From Actinomycetota bacterium (GTDB taxonomy: Bacteria > Actinomycetota > Aquicultoria > JACQXZ01), in the NCBI GenBank assembly GCA_016208465.1, contig JACQXZ010000029.1, positions 1 through 37,612 on the forward strand: DNA of 37,612 nucleotides. The letters are read 5' to 3'. Shown here piece by piece: positions 24,021-32,466 of this stretch. How positions within the stretch are numbered: position 1 is the stretch's first letter; every line of letters begins with the position of its first letter. The notes below the pieces were generated by a model. It made no database searches and was not told the DNA's origin. It saw only the letters and a list, made by a program, of their open reading frames with translations. The translations under genes were made by a program, and so were the position numbers.

Positions 24021-26484
24021 AAACTGTACTCTTTTTGATTGAAGAAGAATGGATTTTTTTGCCTCCAGCCTTGAATATTATCCCTCCATCCTTTTCATCA
24101 ACAATAATTGTCTGACCCTCTTTAAATTGACCGTTTAGGAGAGCTTCGGAAACAGGATCCTCAATTAAATGCTGAATAGCTCTTCTTAAAGGACGCGCTC
24201 CCTGAGCTGGTTTATATCCTTCATCTGCCAGAATATTTTTAGCTGCTTCAGTAAGTTTAATTTCAATATTCTGACCACGCAGTTGTGAATAAACCCTGTC
24301 GAACATCAAATCAATAATTTCTTTAATCTGATCTTTGGTTAAATCATGGAATACAATTACGTCGTCTATCCTGTTTAAAAATTCAGGCCTGAATGTTTTC
24401 TTTAATTCGTCAATAACCTTTTCCTTCATCTGTTGGTAATTCAAACCCTCATCGGCTCTTTTAGAAAAACCAAGCGGAGTTGCTTTATGAATTAATCTGG
24501 CTCCAATATTAGAGGTCATAATCAGGATAACATTTCTGAAATCAATAACTCTTCCGTGAGCATCAGTCAAATGACCATCTTCGAGTATCTGAAGCAAAAT
24601 ATTAAAAACATCCGGATGAGCTTTTTCGATTTCGTCCAATAAAACAACCGAATAAGGTTTGCGTCTGATTCTCTCGGTTAACTGACCGCCTTCATCATAG
24701 CCTACATATCCCGGAGGAGAACCAACTAGTCGTGACACATTATGTTTTTCCATATATTCAGACATGTCAACCTGAATAAGTGTCTCTTCGCTCCCGAAGA
24801 GGTGTTCTGCCAAGGCTCTTGCAAGTTCAGTTTTGCCAACCCCTGAAGGACCAAGAAAAACAAAGGAACCGCTTGGTCTTTTAGGATCTTTAAGTCCAGC
24901 GCGGGTGCGACGGATTGCCTGACAGACTGAACGAATGGCTTCATCCTGTCCAACAACTCTTTTGTGAAGAGCTTCTTCCATTCTAAGCAATTTGCTTGAT
25001 TCTTCTTCAGTTAATTTAGCCACAGGAATTCCTGTCCAGCTTGAAACAATTTCCGCTATTTCCTCTTCGGTCACAGAAGCCAGACATCTTTCTTCAGGAA
25101 TTTCCCAATTGCTTTCAAGCGCCATTTTTTCCGCCTGCAAATCTCTTTCTTTATCCCGCAGTTCGGCGGCTTTTTCAAATTCCTGCATATCAATAAGTTT
25201 TTCTTTTTCTCTTCGGACACTCTGAATTTTTTCTTCTATCTCTTTAAAGTACGGGGAAGACGCGACTGTCCTGATTCTGACCCGTGATGCCGCTTCATCA
25301 ATCAGATCGATTGCCTTATCAGGCAAAAATCTGTCTGATATATACCGGTTTGCTAAATCTGCCGCCGCCGCCAATGCGGCATCGGTAATACTGACTCTGT
25401 GATGAGCTTCATATCGGTCGCGTAACCCTCTTAATATATTCAACGTTTCCACAACCGTAGGCTCACCTACTAAAATAGGCTGAAATCTTCTTTCAAGAGC
25501 GCTGTCTTTTTCAACATATCTTCGATATTCATCAAGAGTAGTTGCTCCAATTGTCTGAAGTTCACCGCGCGCAAGAGCAGGTTTTAAAATACTTGCGGCA
25601 TCAATTGCTCCTTCTGCCGCCCCGGCGCCAACCAACGTGTGTAATTCATCAATAAATAAAATAATATCTCCACGTTCTCTTATCTCTTTCATTAATTTTT
25701 TAAGCCGCTCTTCAAATTCTCCACGGTATTTAGAGCCTGCAACCAAAGATCCTAAATCCAGGGTAAATATTTGTTTTCCTTTCAAAGTATCAGGAACATC
25801 GTTAGCTGAAATCGCACGGGCGAGCCCTTCCACCACCGCGGTTTTGCCGACACCGGGTTCGCCGATTAATACTGGATTGTTCTTAGTCCTTCGGTTTAAA
25901 ATCTGCATAACTCTTTCAATTTCTTTTTCGCGGCCAATAACCGGATCCAGCTTGTTTTCCCTTGCTAATTTTGTTAAGTTACGGCCAAAATCTTCAAGAA
26001 ATGAAGGTTGGGCTTTATTTTGTTCACTGCCTGCTGGTTTGCCAATATAGTAACCGCTTAAAAGCTGAACAACCTGATTCCTTACTTTTGAGAGATCCAA
26101 CCCAAGTTCATTTAAAACTTTTGCCGCTACTCCCTCTCCCTCTCGTATCAAACCAAGCAGTATATGTTCAGTTCCAATATAACTATGACCAAGCTGAAGA
26201 GCTTCTCTTAAAGCAAGCTCAAGAACTTTTTTGGCACGAGGGGTAAACGGAATATGTCCAGCCATCATAGCGTCGCCTTTGCCGATAGCCTGTTCGATTT
26301 TCGCCCTTAAGTCTGGAAGTTTAATTCCCAGCTCGCGAAGCGCTCTGGCTGCTACTCCTTCTTCTTCTCTGATTAAACCAAGCAAAAGATGTTCCGTTCC
26401 GATATAATTTTGGTTAAGCTGACGGGCTTCTTCCTGCGCGTAAACAACCACCCGTCGGGCTCTTTCTGTAAAACGCTCAAACAC
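24013..26484 (-). CDS. clpC: ClpC-type AAA+ unfoldase
   Basis: An 823-residue Hsp100 unfoldase that feeds substrates to ClpP. Two N-terminal Clp_N repeats (FTERARRVVVYAQEEARQLN; FTPRAKKVLELALREALQLG), first AAA+ domain with GEPGVGKTAVVEGLA, a UVR-type linker (MQEFEKAAELRDKERDL), second AAA+ domain with GPSGVGKTELARALAEHLFG, then SNIGA and the ClpB-D2-small domain. The start is GTG with GGAGGAAA upstream; reading is complete. Unlike most Firmicutes, no ctsR, mcsA or mcsB precede it, so adaptor use and regulation must differ. Whether the ClpP-binding loop is present was not confirmed. Confidence 0.95.
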   Translation of the reverse strand: MFERFTERARRVVVYAQEEARQLNQNYIGTEHLLLGLIREEEGVAARALRELGIKLPDLRAKIEQAIGKGDAMMAGHIPFTPRAKKVLELALREALQLGHSYIGTEHILLGLIREGEGVAAKVLNELGLDLSKVRNQVVQLLSGYYIGKPAGSEQNKAQPSFLEDFGRNLTKLARENKLDPVIGREKEIERVMQILNRRTKNNPVLIGEPGVGKTAVVEGLARAISANDVPDTLKGKQIFTLDLGSLVAGSKYRGEFEERLKKLMKEIRERGDIILFIDELHTLVGAGAAEGAIDAASILKPALARGELQTIGATTLDEYRRYVEKDSALERRFQPILVGEPTVVETLNILRGLRDRYEAHHRVSITDAALAAAADLANRYISDRFLPDKAIDLIDEAASRVRIRTVASSPYFKEIEEKIQSVRREKEKLIDMQEFEKAAELRDKERDLQAEKMALESNWEIPEERCLASVTEEEIAEIVSSWTGIPVAKLTEEESSKLLRMEEALHKRVVGQDEAIRSVCQAIRRTRAGLKDPKRPSGSFVFLGPSGVGKTELARALAEHLFGSEETLIQVDMSEYMEKHNVSRLVGSPPGYVGYDEGGQLTERIRRKPYSVVLLDEIEKAHPDVFNILLQILEDGHLTDAHGRVIDFRNVILIMTSNIGARLIHKATPLGFSKRADEGLNYQQMKEKVIDELKKTFRPEFLNRIDDVIVFHDLTKDQIKEIIDLMFDRVYSQLRGQNIEIKLTEAAKNILADEGYKPAQGARPLRRAIQHLIEDPVSEALLNGQFKEGQTIIVDEKDGGIIFKAGGKKIHSSSIKKSTVYE

Positions 26485-26579
26485 TTATTGTTTCCTCCCT
26501 CTGTTCGCTCTTAATGTCTTAAAATTTTAACCTCTAACTATAAATTTTACCATCAGAGGTAAATTTCCTTTTTTAATTT

Positions 26580-28088
26580 TTATTCTTCTTTTTCAGAACG
26601 CATCTGCGGGAAAAATATAACATCACGAATCGAGTGTGAACCTGTAAGCATCATCACTAACCTGTCAATGCCAATTCCTAAACCGCCTGCGGGCGGCATT
26701 CCATACTCTAAAGCTCTAATGAAGTCCTCATCCAACGCCTGAACTTCCGTGTCTCCTAATTCTTTCTTTTCAAGCTGGTGCTCGAATCTCTTTTTTTGAT
26801 CAACCGGGTCTGTTAATTCAGAAAACGCGTTTGCAACTTCGCATCTTCCAATATAAAGTTCAAATCTCTCAACTAAATTCTCATCCTTGCTGTGTTTTCT
26901 CGCCAGCGGTGTTAAATCAAGCGGGTAATCAAGGATAAATGTGGGATTGATTAAATTTGGTTCAACTATTTTCTCAAAGATCTCATTTATAATTTCACCC
27001 TTACCGTAATAAGGTTTAACTTCAATATCCAAATCATAAGCTATTTTTTTTAGTTCATCAATCTCATAGTCAAAGGAAAGGGCCGGACCGCCATATTTTT
27101 CAATTGATTCCATCATAGTCAAACGCGGCCATGGCCTTGTAAAATTTATCTCCTCACCCTGATAACTGACACTTGATGAACCAACTGTTTCGTTAACAAC
27201 ATTTTCAACCAGTTCCTCTGTTAATTCCATCATATCATTATAATCCGCATATGCCTGATATATTTCAAGCATAGTAAATTCAGGATTATGCTTAATAGAA
27301 ATTCCTTCATTTCTAAAGCTCCGATTAAGCTCGTATACTTTTTCCATTCCGCCTACGATTAATCGTTTAAGATAAAGTTCAGGAGCAATTCTAAGGTATA
27401 AATCCATCCCTAACGCATTGTGATGAGTTATAAAGGGCCGCGCGGCGGCTCCGCCGGGAATTGACTGCAGCATTGGTGTATCCACTTCTATAAAACCCCG
27501 ACTATCCAAAAAGCTTCGAATTGACTTTACAACTCTATTTCTTGCCAAAAATGTTTCTTTAACATCTTGATTCATTATTAAATCAACGTATCGCTGACGA
27601 TAGCGAGTCTCTATATCTTTTAAACCATGCCATTTTTCCGGAAGAGGCCGAAGTGATTTGGATAAAAGTTCAAAATCTTCAACAAGAATGGAAAGTTCAC
27701 CCCGTCGTGTTCTAAATATCTTCCCGTTTACACCAATTATATCTCCTATATCCAAATCAAGAAAAAATTTATATTTATCTTCTCCAAGACGGCCTACGTT
27801 AAAATAAAGCTGAAGTTTGGCTGAAAAATCCTGAATTACCGCAAAGCTGGCTTTTCCATGCTCGCGCACAGCCATAATTCTGCCGGCAACCGCTGTTTTT
27901 TCATCCAGTTCCTGTCCTGCTTCAATGTGGTTGTAACTTTCAATAATAGAAGAAAGAAGATGAGTTCTTTTAAAGCTGGATTTAAAAGGAACTTCGCCGG
28001 AAGAAATAAGTTTGGAAAGTTTTTCCCGGCGGCTCAGCATTATCTCATTTAAGTCTTCTTCAGAATTAAAATCCTGCTCTTTTTCCAA
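26580..28088 (-). CDS. lysS: Lysyl-tRNA synthetase, class II
   Basis: A 502-residue enzyme that charges tRNA-Lys. An N-terminal OB-fold anticodon-binding domain (about 60-170, AGRIMAVREHGKASFAVIQD) is followed by the class II catalytic core: motif 1 near RSFLDSRGFIEVDTPMLQ, motif 2 FRNEGISIKHNPEFTMLE, and motif 3 GLGIGIDRLVMML with SIRDVIFFPQMR at the end. Length is typical. The start is TTG, chosen because AAGGAG lies 9 bp upstream and no ATG fits. The 94 bp between lysS and clpC holds a weak ACCTCTGA/TTAGAGGT hairpin. Confidence 0.96.
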   Translation of the reverse strand: MEKEQDFNSEEDLNEIMLSRREKLSKLISSGEVPFKSSFKRTHLLSSIIESYNHIEAGQELDEKTAVAGRIMAVREHGKASFAVIQDFSAKLQLYFNVGRLGEDKYKFFLDLDIGDIIGVNGKIFRTRRGELSILVEDFELLSKSLRPLPEKWHGLKDIETRYRQRYVDLIMNQDVKETFLARNRVVKSIRSFLDSRGFIEVDTPMLQSIPGGAAARPFITHHNALGMDLYLRIAPELYLKRLIVGGMEKVYELNRSFRNEGISIKHNPEFTMLEIYQAYADYNDMMELTEELVENVVNETVGSSSVSYQGEEINFTRPWPRLTMMESIEKYGGPALSFDYEIDELKKIAYDLDIEVKPYYGKGEIINEIFEKIVEPNLINPTFILDYPLDLTPLARKHSKDENLVERFELYIGRCEVANAFSELTDPVDQKKRFEHQLEKKELGDTEVQALDEDFIRALEYGMPPAGGLGIGIDRLVMMLTGSHSIRDVIFFPQMRSEKEE

Positions 28089-28182
28089 TAGCTATAGCTC
28101 CTTCTTTTAGATTCTTTCTCCACCTTTAATGGGTAAAACTATCTTATACCAGACAGCGTTCAAAATGTAACGACACTTTCTT

Positions 28183-28256
28183 CACTGGTAGGACAGGCGT
28201 CCCGCCTGTCTTTCGTTCTTTGACAGCCGAGACGGCTGTCCTACCGAAGGTGAGAA
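28183..28256. repeat. Double GACAGGC palindrome between greA and lysS
   Basis: Two arms of about 24 bp, GGTAGGACAGGCGTCCCGCC-TGTC and GACAGCCGAGACGGCTGTCC-TACC, are imperfect inverted copies separated by about 11 bp, and each arm is itself a palindrome. One such arm also occurs at 1934-1962. It lies beyond the greA stop and before lysS and might act as a transcript hairpin. Confidence 0.75.
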
Positions 28257-28265
28257 TAGTAATTT

Positions 28266-28766
28266 CTACTCACTATTTTTGGGAGAAGAACTATTTCTAA
28301 TATCAATAATTTTATATTTTAATTCTCCCCGAGGAACATCAACCGTTACAATCTGACCAACCTTTTTACCTAATATAGCTTTACCTACAGGTGATTCATT
28401 TGAAATTTTATTAGAGCCGGGATCTGCTTCCACTGATCCAACAATCATATAATCTTCTTGCTCATTATGTATTAAATCTAAAAGAGTAACCACTGAACAA
28501 AGCGCTACTTTATTTGTGTCTATGTTATTTTCCTCGATGATTCTCGCCTTGGAAAGCAGTTTATTTATATAAATTATACGTCCTTCAACAAAAGCCTGCT
28601 CGTTCTTGGCATCCTCGTATTCAGAATTTTCACTTATATCTCCAAAACTTATTGCTTCCTTTATTCTTGCGGCTACTTCTTTCCTTTTACAATTGATTAG
28701 ATTATCTAATTCCGCCAATAATTTCTGATGACCATCTGTCGTTAAAAAAATTTCTTCTTCAGACAA
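28266..28766 (-). CDS. greA: Transcript cleavage factor GreA
   Basis: A protein of about 166 residues that enters the RNA polymerase secondary channel and rescues backtracked complexes. The N-terminal coiled coil has FLTTDGHQKLLAELDNL and the tip acidic residues in GDISENSEYEDAK; the C-terminal FKBP-like domain has ISNESPVGKAILGKKVGQIV. A perfect GGAGG with 8-bp spacing sits before the TTG at 28766, so I choose that start rather than the TTG at 28781, which would place the ribosome site inside the gene. It lies upstream of lysS, as in many Firmicutes. Confidence 0.93.
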   Translation of the reverse strand: MSEEEIFLTTDGHQKLLAELDNLINCKRKEVAARIKEAISFGDISENSEYEDAKNEQAFVEGRIIYINKLLSKARIIEENNIDTNKVALCSVVTLLDLIHNEQEDYMIVGSVEADPGSNKISNESPVGKAILGKKVGQIVTVDVPRGELKYKIIDIRNSSSPKNSE

Positions 28767-28929
28767 TAACTTATCCTCCAACTTAAAATTTTTGGTTCTT
28801 CCGTGTTTAAAATCGAAACTTAGAAATATAAATATACCCTTTATTATATAAATTAAAAATTAAAGATAAAAAATCAAAAATACATATTAAAAGTCAAAAA
28901 TTATTTTCTGCCTTTCAAAATAAATATGC

Positions 28930-29120
28930 AGGAAGCTAATACAATTAATTAAATCCAAATATCAAAACCCAAATACCAAATGAATGTCAAAGTTCAAAAT
29001 CTAAATGTCAAAAGTTTTAGTCATTTGAGTTTTGAACTTTATTTGAACTTTGAGCTTTGTCATTTGAACTTTGTTTCTGAGCTTATTTTTGAATTTTGAT
29101 TTTTTATTTTTAATTTAGTT
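28930..29120. repeat. AT-rich imperfect inverted repeats in the greA upstream gap
   Basis: The 28782-29302 gap (about 520 bp) holds no gene. Within it, tracts such as AATGTCAAAGTTCAAAATC, TCATTTGAGTTTTGAAC, TTTGAACTTTGAGC and TCATTTGAACTTTG form several nested inverted and direct repeats and can fold into long AT-rich hairpins. The style matches 19273-19435. No clear greA promoter was picked out. Confidence 0.55.
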
Positions 29121-29302
29121 ATAAACCAACTAACTTTTTACGAAAGAGTCTTCATTTTTACTCATCTTTCAAAAGTAAATGTTATTATAAGATAGGCTAA
29201 TAATAAAGTCAAAATTACCTTCCAATTTTTACCATAAAAAGGAAAAACGAAAACAATCCAGAAGTAATAAAAGTTTAACCCTTCACGAAAAAAGGAATTT
29301 TT

Positions 29303-30253
29303 ATGGACTATGGTTACATAATAAAACGATCATGGAGAATCACATGGAAATATAAATTTCTATGGCTGTTTGGATTATTCGCAGCTTCCTATTCATTTAA
29401 TTACAACATTGGTAATCCATTCCCTGAAAACAAAACCAAGATAAATCCTCCTAAAGATTTAATAAAAACTATGGAAAATATAATAAAATGGGCGGATAGT
29501 CATTTAAACATTCTGATTATAATAGGTCTCACTATTCTTATTTTAACAATATTAATGATTATCCTCTCAATTATCTGTGAAGGCGCGCTTATCGGATTAA
29601 CAGAAAAAATTGAGGCTGGCTCAGAAGAAATAAACCTTTCAGCTGGATGGAAAATCGGAAAAAGATGCTTTTTTAGAATCTTTAAATTATACCTAATAAC
29701 ATTTCTTCTTGTAATTTTGGTTATAGTTATTCCCGCAATATTAATAACTTTTTTTATTGCAACAAACAGACTTGGTGAAATTAACAATAACGCCTTTATT
29801 CCTATTATTATTGCTCTCTTCACAATCGGCCTATTTGCAATTCTTATTCCTCTTGGAATTTTAATTGGAATTATCTTTAATTACGCGTCCAGATTTATTG
29901 TAATAAAAGATTATAAATCAATTGATTCAGTTAGACATGGATGGAAGTTACTGCGTTCTAATTTTGTCAAAAGCATCCTTTTGATTTTAATAAATATCGC
30001 GCTTGGCATTATGGCAATCATTGGATTTCTTATTCCATTTGGGATTATCGGGGCAACAGGAATCGTCCTGTTTATGATACTTGGTAAAAGCGCTCTTGCG
30101 GTTAAAATATTTTTTGTTTTATTTATGGTTGCTATCCTGTTTGTCTTAAGCGCATTTATAAAATCGATTACAGCAACTTTCTTTTCTTCTTATTGGACAC
30201 TGGCATTTATGGAGCTAACGAAGGAACCTTCATCCTCTGTTTTTAGTGATTAA
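29303..30253 (+). CDS. Polytopic membrane protein, function unknown
   Basis: A 316-residue integral membrane protein with about six hydrophobic segments. It begins MDYGYIIKRSWRITWKYKFL followed by WLFGLF, a start seen in a widespread group of uncharacterised membrane proteins resembling the glycerophosphodiester phosphodiesterase membrane domain. The middle has amphipathic motifs 'LSAGWKIGKRCFFRIFKL' and 'RFIVIKDYKSIDSVRHGWKLLR', repeated once per half, which suggests an internal duplication. AAGGAA precedes the ATG. It is alone on the plus strand and converges on the NYN gene, with a terminator between. No catalytic site is visible; a transport or membrane-organising role would be a guess. 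Confidence 0.8.
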   Translation: MDYGYIIKRSWRITWKYKFLWLFGLFAASYSFNYNIGNPFPENKTKINPPKDLIKTMENIIKWADSHLNILIIIGLTILILTILMIILSIICEGALIGLTEKIEAGSEEINLSAGWKIGKRCFFRIFKLYLITFLLVILVIVIPAILITFFIATNRLGEINNNAFIPIIIALFTIGLFAILIPLGILIGIIFNYASRFIVIKDYKSIDSVRHGWKLLRSNFVKSILLILINIALGIMAIIGFLIPFGIIGATGIVLFMILGKSALAVKIFFVLFMVAILFVLSAFIKSITATFFSSYWTLAFMELTKEPSSSVFSD

Positions 30254-30265
30254 TTATTATATTGT

Positions 30266-30290
30266 ATGATATGATATGATATGATATGAT
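30266..30290. repeat. Pentanucleotide microsatellite (ATGAT)5
   Basis: Five exact tandem ATGAT units lie 12 bp after the stop codon of the membrane protein gene and before the terminator hairpin. Slippage here could vary length, but it is outside any gene. Confidence 0.9.
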
Positions 30291-30307
30291 TTAGTTAGAA
30301 TCACGAT

Positions 30308-30357
30308 GAGAGGCTATCCAAAGGGTTTCGTCCCGCGGCAATGCCTCTCTCTTTTAT
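30308..30357 (+). terminator. Intrinsic terminator for the membrane protein gene
   Basis: GAGAGGC (30308-30314) pairs with GCCTCTC (30343-30349), followed by TCTTTTATTT. The 28-nt loop has a small GGG/CCC pairing. The U-tract overlaps the last codon of the convergent NYN gene; on the other strand no U-tract follows, so it works mainly for the rightward transcript. Confidence 0.7.
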
Positions 30358-30851
30358 TTGTCCTGTTTATTGTACTCTAATTTTCCTTTTAGATCATTCA
30401 TGAAAACAATATGAGGCCTAAGATTTTTGAATAATGAAGAAAATTTATTTTCGTTTGGTATCATTAATTTTAAGAGTTTGTCCTGCTTTATTAAATAATC
30501 TATTAAACAATAAAAATCGCCATCGCCTGTAACAATAAGCGCCTTGTCATATCTTTGATACTCTACCATGGTATGTAAAACTAATTCAGCATCAACGTTT
30601 CCTTTTACTTTTCCATTCGGTAATATGAGTGTTGGCTTAAAAATGATAATATAACCATATTCCTGCAAAAAAGTATACATGTCTTGGTTCTGTGGAACAT
30701 ATCCTATAAATAGGTATGCCTTTGTAATACTATATTTATCTTCAAGATATTTTCTGAATTTTCTATAATCAAGAACCCATCCCTGAGCACGGATCGACAA
30801 ATTAAGGTTTTGACTATCAATAAAAGCATAGTTGTTTTGCTTTCTTTGCAT
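30354..30851 (-). CDS. NYN-domain (LabA/PIN-like) protein
   Basis: A 165-residue protein of the NYN family, a PIN-like nuclease fold thought to act on RNA. Acidic residues that form the metal site are visible: FIDSQNLN at the start (about residues 11-18), KGNVDAELVLHTM in the middle (about 82-94) and VTGDGDFYCLIDYL (about 107-120). The domain fills nearly the whole protein. It starts at ATG 30851 about 57 bp downstream of the acyl-ACP-reductase-like gene, so it might be the last gene of that transcript. The natural substrate is unknown. Confidence 0.85.
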   Translation of the reverse strand: MQRKQNNYAFIDSQNLNLSIRAQGWVLDYRKFRKYLEDKYSITKAYLFIGYVPQNQDMYTFLQEYGYIIIFKPTLILPNGKVKGNVDAELVLHTMVEYQRYDKALIVTGDGDFYCLIDYLIKQDKLLKLMIPNENKFSSLFKNLRPHIVFMNDLKGKLEYNKQDK

Positions 30852-30908
30852 AAACTAATCACCAATTAAATATTTTAATAGCTTTATTAAGCTCCAATTG
30901 TCAAAAAT

Positions 30909-31991
30909 TTATACAGTCTTATGACAAACCACATTTTTCTTGATTTCTTCAATCTGTTCATCAGAAATAGCTGTTTCATAGCGTCTTAAAGCCGCTACTT
31001 CAAATCCATGTTTTTCTGCCAACTGAGCCATTTCTTCAACCATCTCAATTGTAATATCTTTACCCAGCGTATAATCCTCAAAACGTTCTTCTAGGGCTAA
31101 GATTATAGTTTCTGCCACACATCCTTCTGACATTCCCGGCGGCGGACCAAAATTATAATTAAAATTAACTTTCTCTCCCGGAACCCTTACTATTCCTCCA
31201 TCAATCACCAGAACATCATTGCGCAATTCTCCAACCAGCTTGGAAACATCACGCGGCCTCGCAACATCGCAAACAACTGCTCCTGATTTAATGTCTTCGG
31301 GATTAATCACACAATCTATTGCTCCGGTAACAGTAATAATAACATCCGCGCTGACAACTGACTTTGAAATATCAGTAGATACAACTGGTTTAAAAGAAGT
31401 TTGCTTTTCAATTTTGCTGCTAATCGTCTTCAACTCACTTTCGTTCCTTCCAACCAACTCCAGCCTTCCAACTTCAGGCGCCATAACCTGAGCGCAAGCG
31501 CTCCCGATTGAACCGGTTGCTCCTATTACAGCGAGTGTCGCTTTGTTCAATTCAATCTCCATTAGTTCAACCGCTTTTTTGGTTGCCTGAATCGCAGTTG
31601 TTGTAGTGTAAGTATTTCCTGTTGTAACCGCTGTGTTTATTTTTTCCGCTATATCTTTTCCGCCATTTCCAACCATTGCGGTAAACGCGCCGAGACCAAT
31701 GATTTTAGCTTCCAGCTTTTCTGCCAATTCGCAGCTCTTGACAACTTTATTAACCACAAAATCCTGACTTAATGTTTTAAATTGAGCAGGCATTAAAGGA
31801 CAAGCAACAAAAAATCCTTCTACTTCTTTGCCTGTCTTTGATTTAATTCCGGTAATATTGGAAATTTTAAAAGGAGGAGTCCATTCAAGAATTTTTTCAA
31901 CTAGTTCCTTAGGACGTCCCACAGCTCCTTTTTCAAAATTTTCTACATTTTTTAAACTTAGAGGATGAATGATAAAAGCAAATTTTTCCAA
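30909..31991 (-). CDS. Homologue of cyanobacterial acyl-ACP reductase / COG5322 dehydrogenase
   Basis: A 360-residue NAD(P)-dependent oxidoreductase. It aligns along its length with cyanobacterial long-chain acyl-ACP reductase (AAR): FAFIIHPLSLKNVENF at the start, LGAFTAMVGNGG, TTGNTYTTTTAIQ (AAR has TTGNTHTAYVI), the Rossmann loop VIGATGSIGSACA (about 154-166), GGIVRVPG, and MSEGCVAETIILALE where Cys291 matches the AAR cysteine that forms the acyl-thioester (ACFAEAMLLEFE). So aldehyde formation from an acyl-thioester is plausible, though such proteins outside cyanobacteria are usually labelled 'shikimate dehydrogenase-like'. The start is TTG with AAGGAG upstream. It is in an operon after the SRPBCC protein. 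Confidence 0.82.
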   Translation of the reverse strand: MEKFAFIIHPLSLKNVENFEKGAVGRPKELVEKILEWTPPFKISNITGIKSKTGKEVEGFFVACPLMPAQFKTLSQDFVVNKVVKSCELAEKLEAKIIGLGAFTAMVGNGGKDIAEKINTAVTTGNTYTTTTAIQATKKAVELMEIELNKATLAVIGATGSIGSACAQVMAPEVGRLELVGRNESELKTISSKIEKQTSFKPVVSTDISKSVVSADVIITVTGAIDCVINPEDIKSGAVVCDVARPRDVSKLVGELRNDVLVIDGGIVRVPGEKVNFNYNFGPPPGMSEGCVAETIILALEERFEDYTLGKDITIEMVEEMAQLAEKHGFEVAALRRYETAISDEQIEEIKKNVVCHKTV

Positions 31992-32007
31992 GACATAACT
32001 CCTTTAC

Positions 32008-32451
32008 TTAAGCCTCTAAGCCTTCTATCTTATTTTTCATTGAATTTAACATCATCATAGAATTCTCTCTGACTTTCTCGGTAAGAATTGGTCCAAGCAA
32101 TTCCGCAAGAGTAGGCATTCCAAAATCAAAATCAACCGTTAATTCAACTTTTGTTCCCTCGCTGTTTTGAGTAAAAATCCATTCTCCTTCAAACTTATCC
32201 AGATCGCCTTCAATTAAGCAGTATTTTATATTTTTATTTTCATCATCAAAAACATCTACCTCTGTCCAGCAAATTGGTGTTCCCTCAACGCTGGTTATCC
32301 ATTTAGTGGTTGTCTGGTTTTCTTCTCTTGCCACCACTTTGACACTCTTTACATCAGGCATAAACTCAGGATATTTTTCCATATCCTTTGCTATTTTATA
32401 AATCTCATCAATGTTTCCATTTATTATGATACTGCTTTCAACAAATGGCAT
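32008..32451 (-). CDS. SRPBCC (polyketide cyclase/START-like) protein
   Basis: A 147-residue member of the SRPBCC superfamily, a helix-grip fold around a hydrophobic cavity. Features: N-terminal VESSIIINGNIDEIYKIAKD with MEKYPEFMPDVKSVKV, the central beta strands TTKWITSVEGTPICWTEVDVF and FEGEWIFTQNSEGTKVELTVDFDF, then a long C-terminal helix (LLGPILTEKVRENSMMMLNS). Members bind lipids or aromatic or polyketide intermediates and a few are cyclases. It sits 17 bp before the AAR-like reductase and 15 bp after the aminotransferase, so it probably binds the pathway's hydrophobic substrate. GGAGGAAA lies before the ATG. Confidence 0.88.
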   Translation of the reverse strand: MPFVESSIIINGNIDEIYKIAKDMEKYPEFMPDVKSVKVVAREENQTTTKWITSVEGTPICWTEVDVFDDENKNIKYCLIEGDLDKFEGEWIFTQNSEGTKVELTVDFDFGMPTLAELLGPILTEKVRENSMMMLNSMKNKIEGLEA

Positions 32452-32466
32452 AATTTTTTTCCTCCT

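Noticed and set aside
30308-30357. Riboswitch or small RNA after the membrane protein gene
   Set aside because: The hairpin followed by a U-tract between convergent genes is explained by a terminator; no riboswitch core was recognised.
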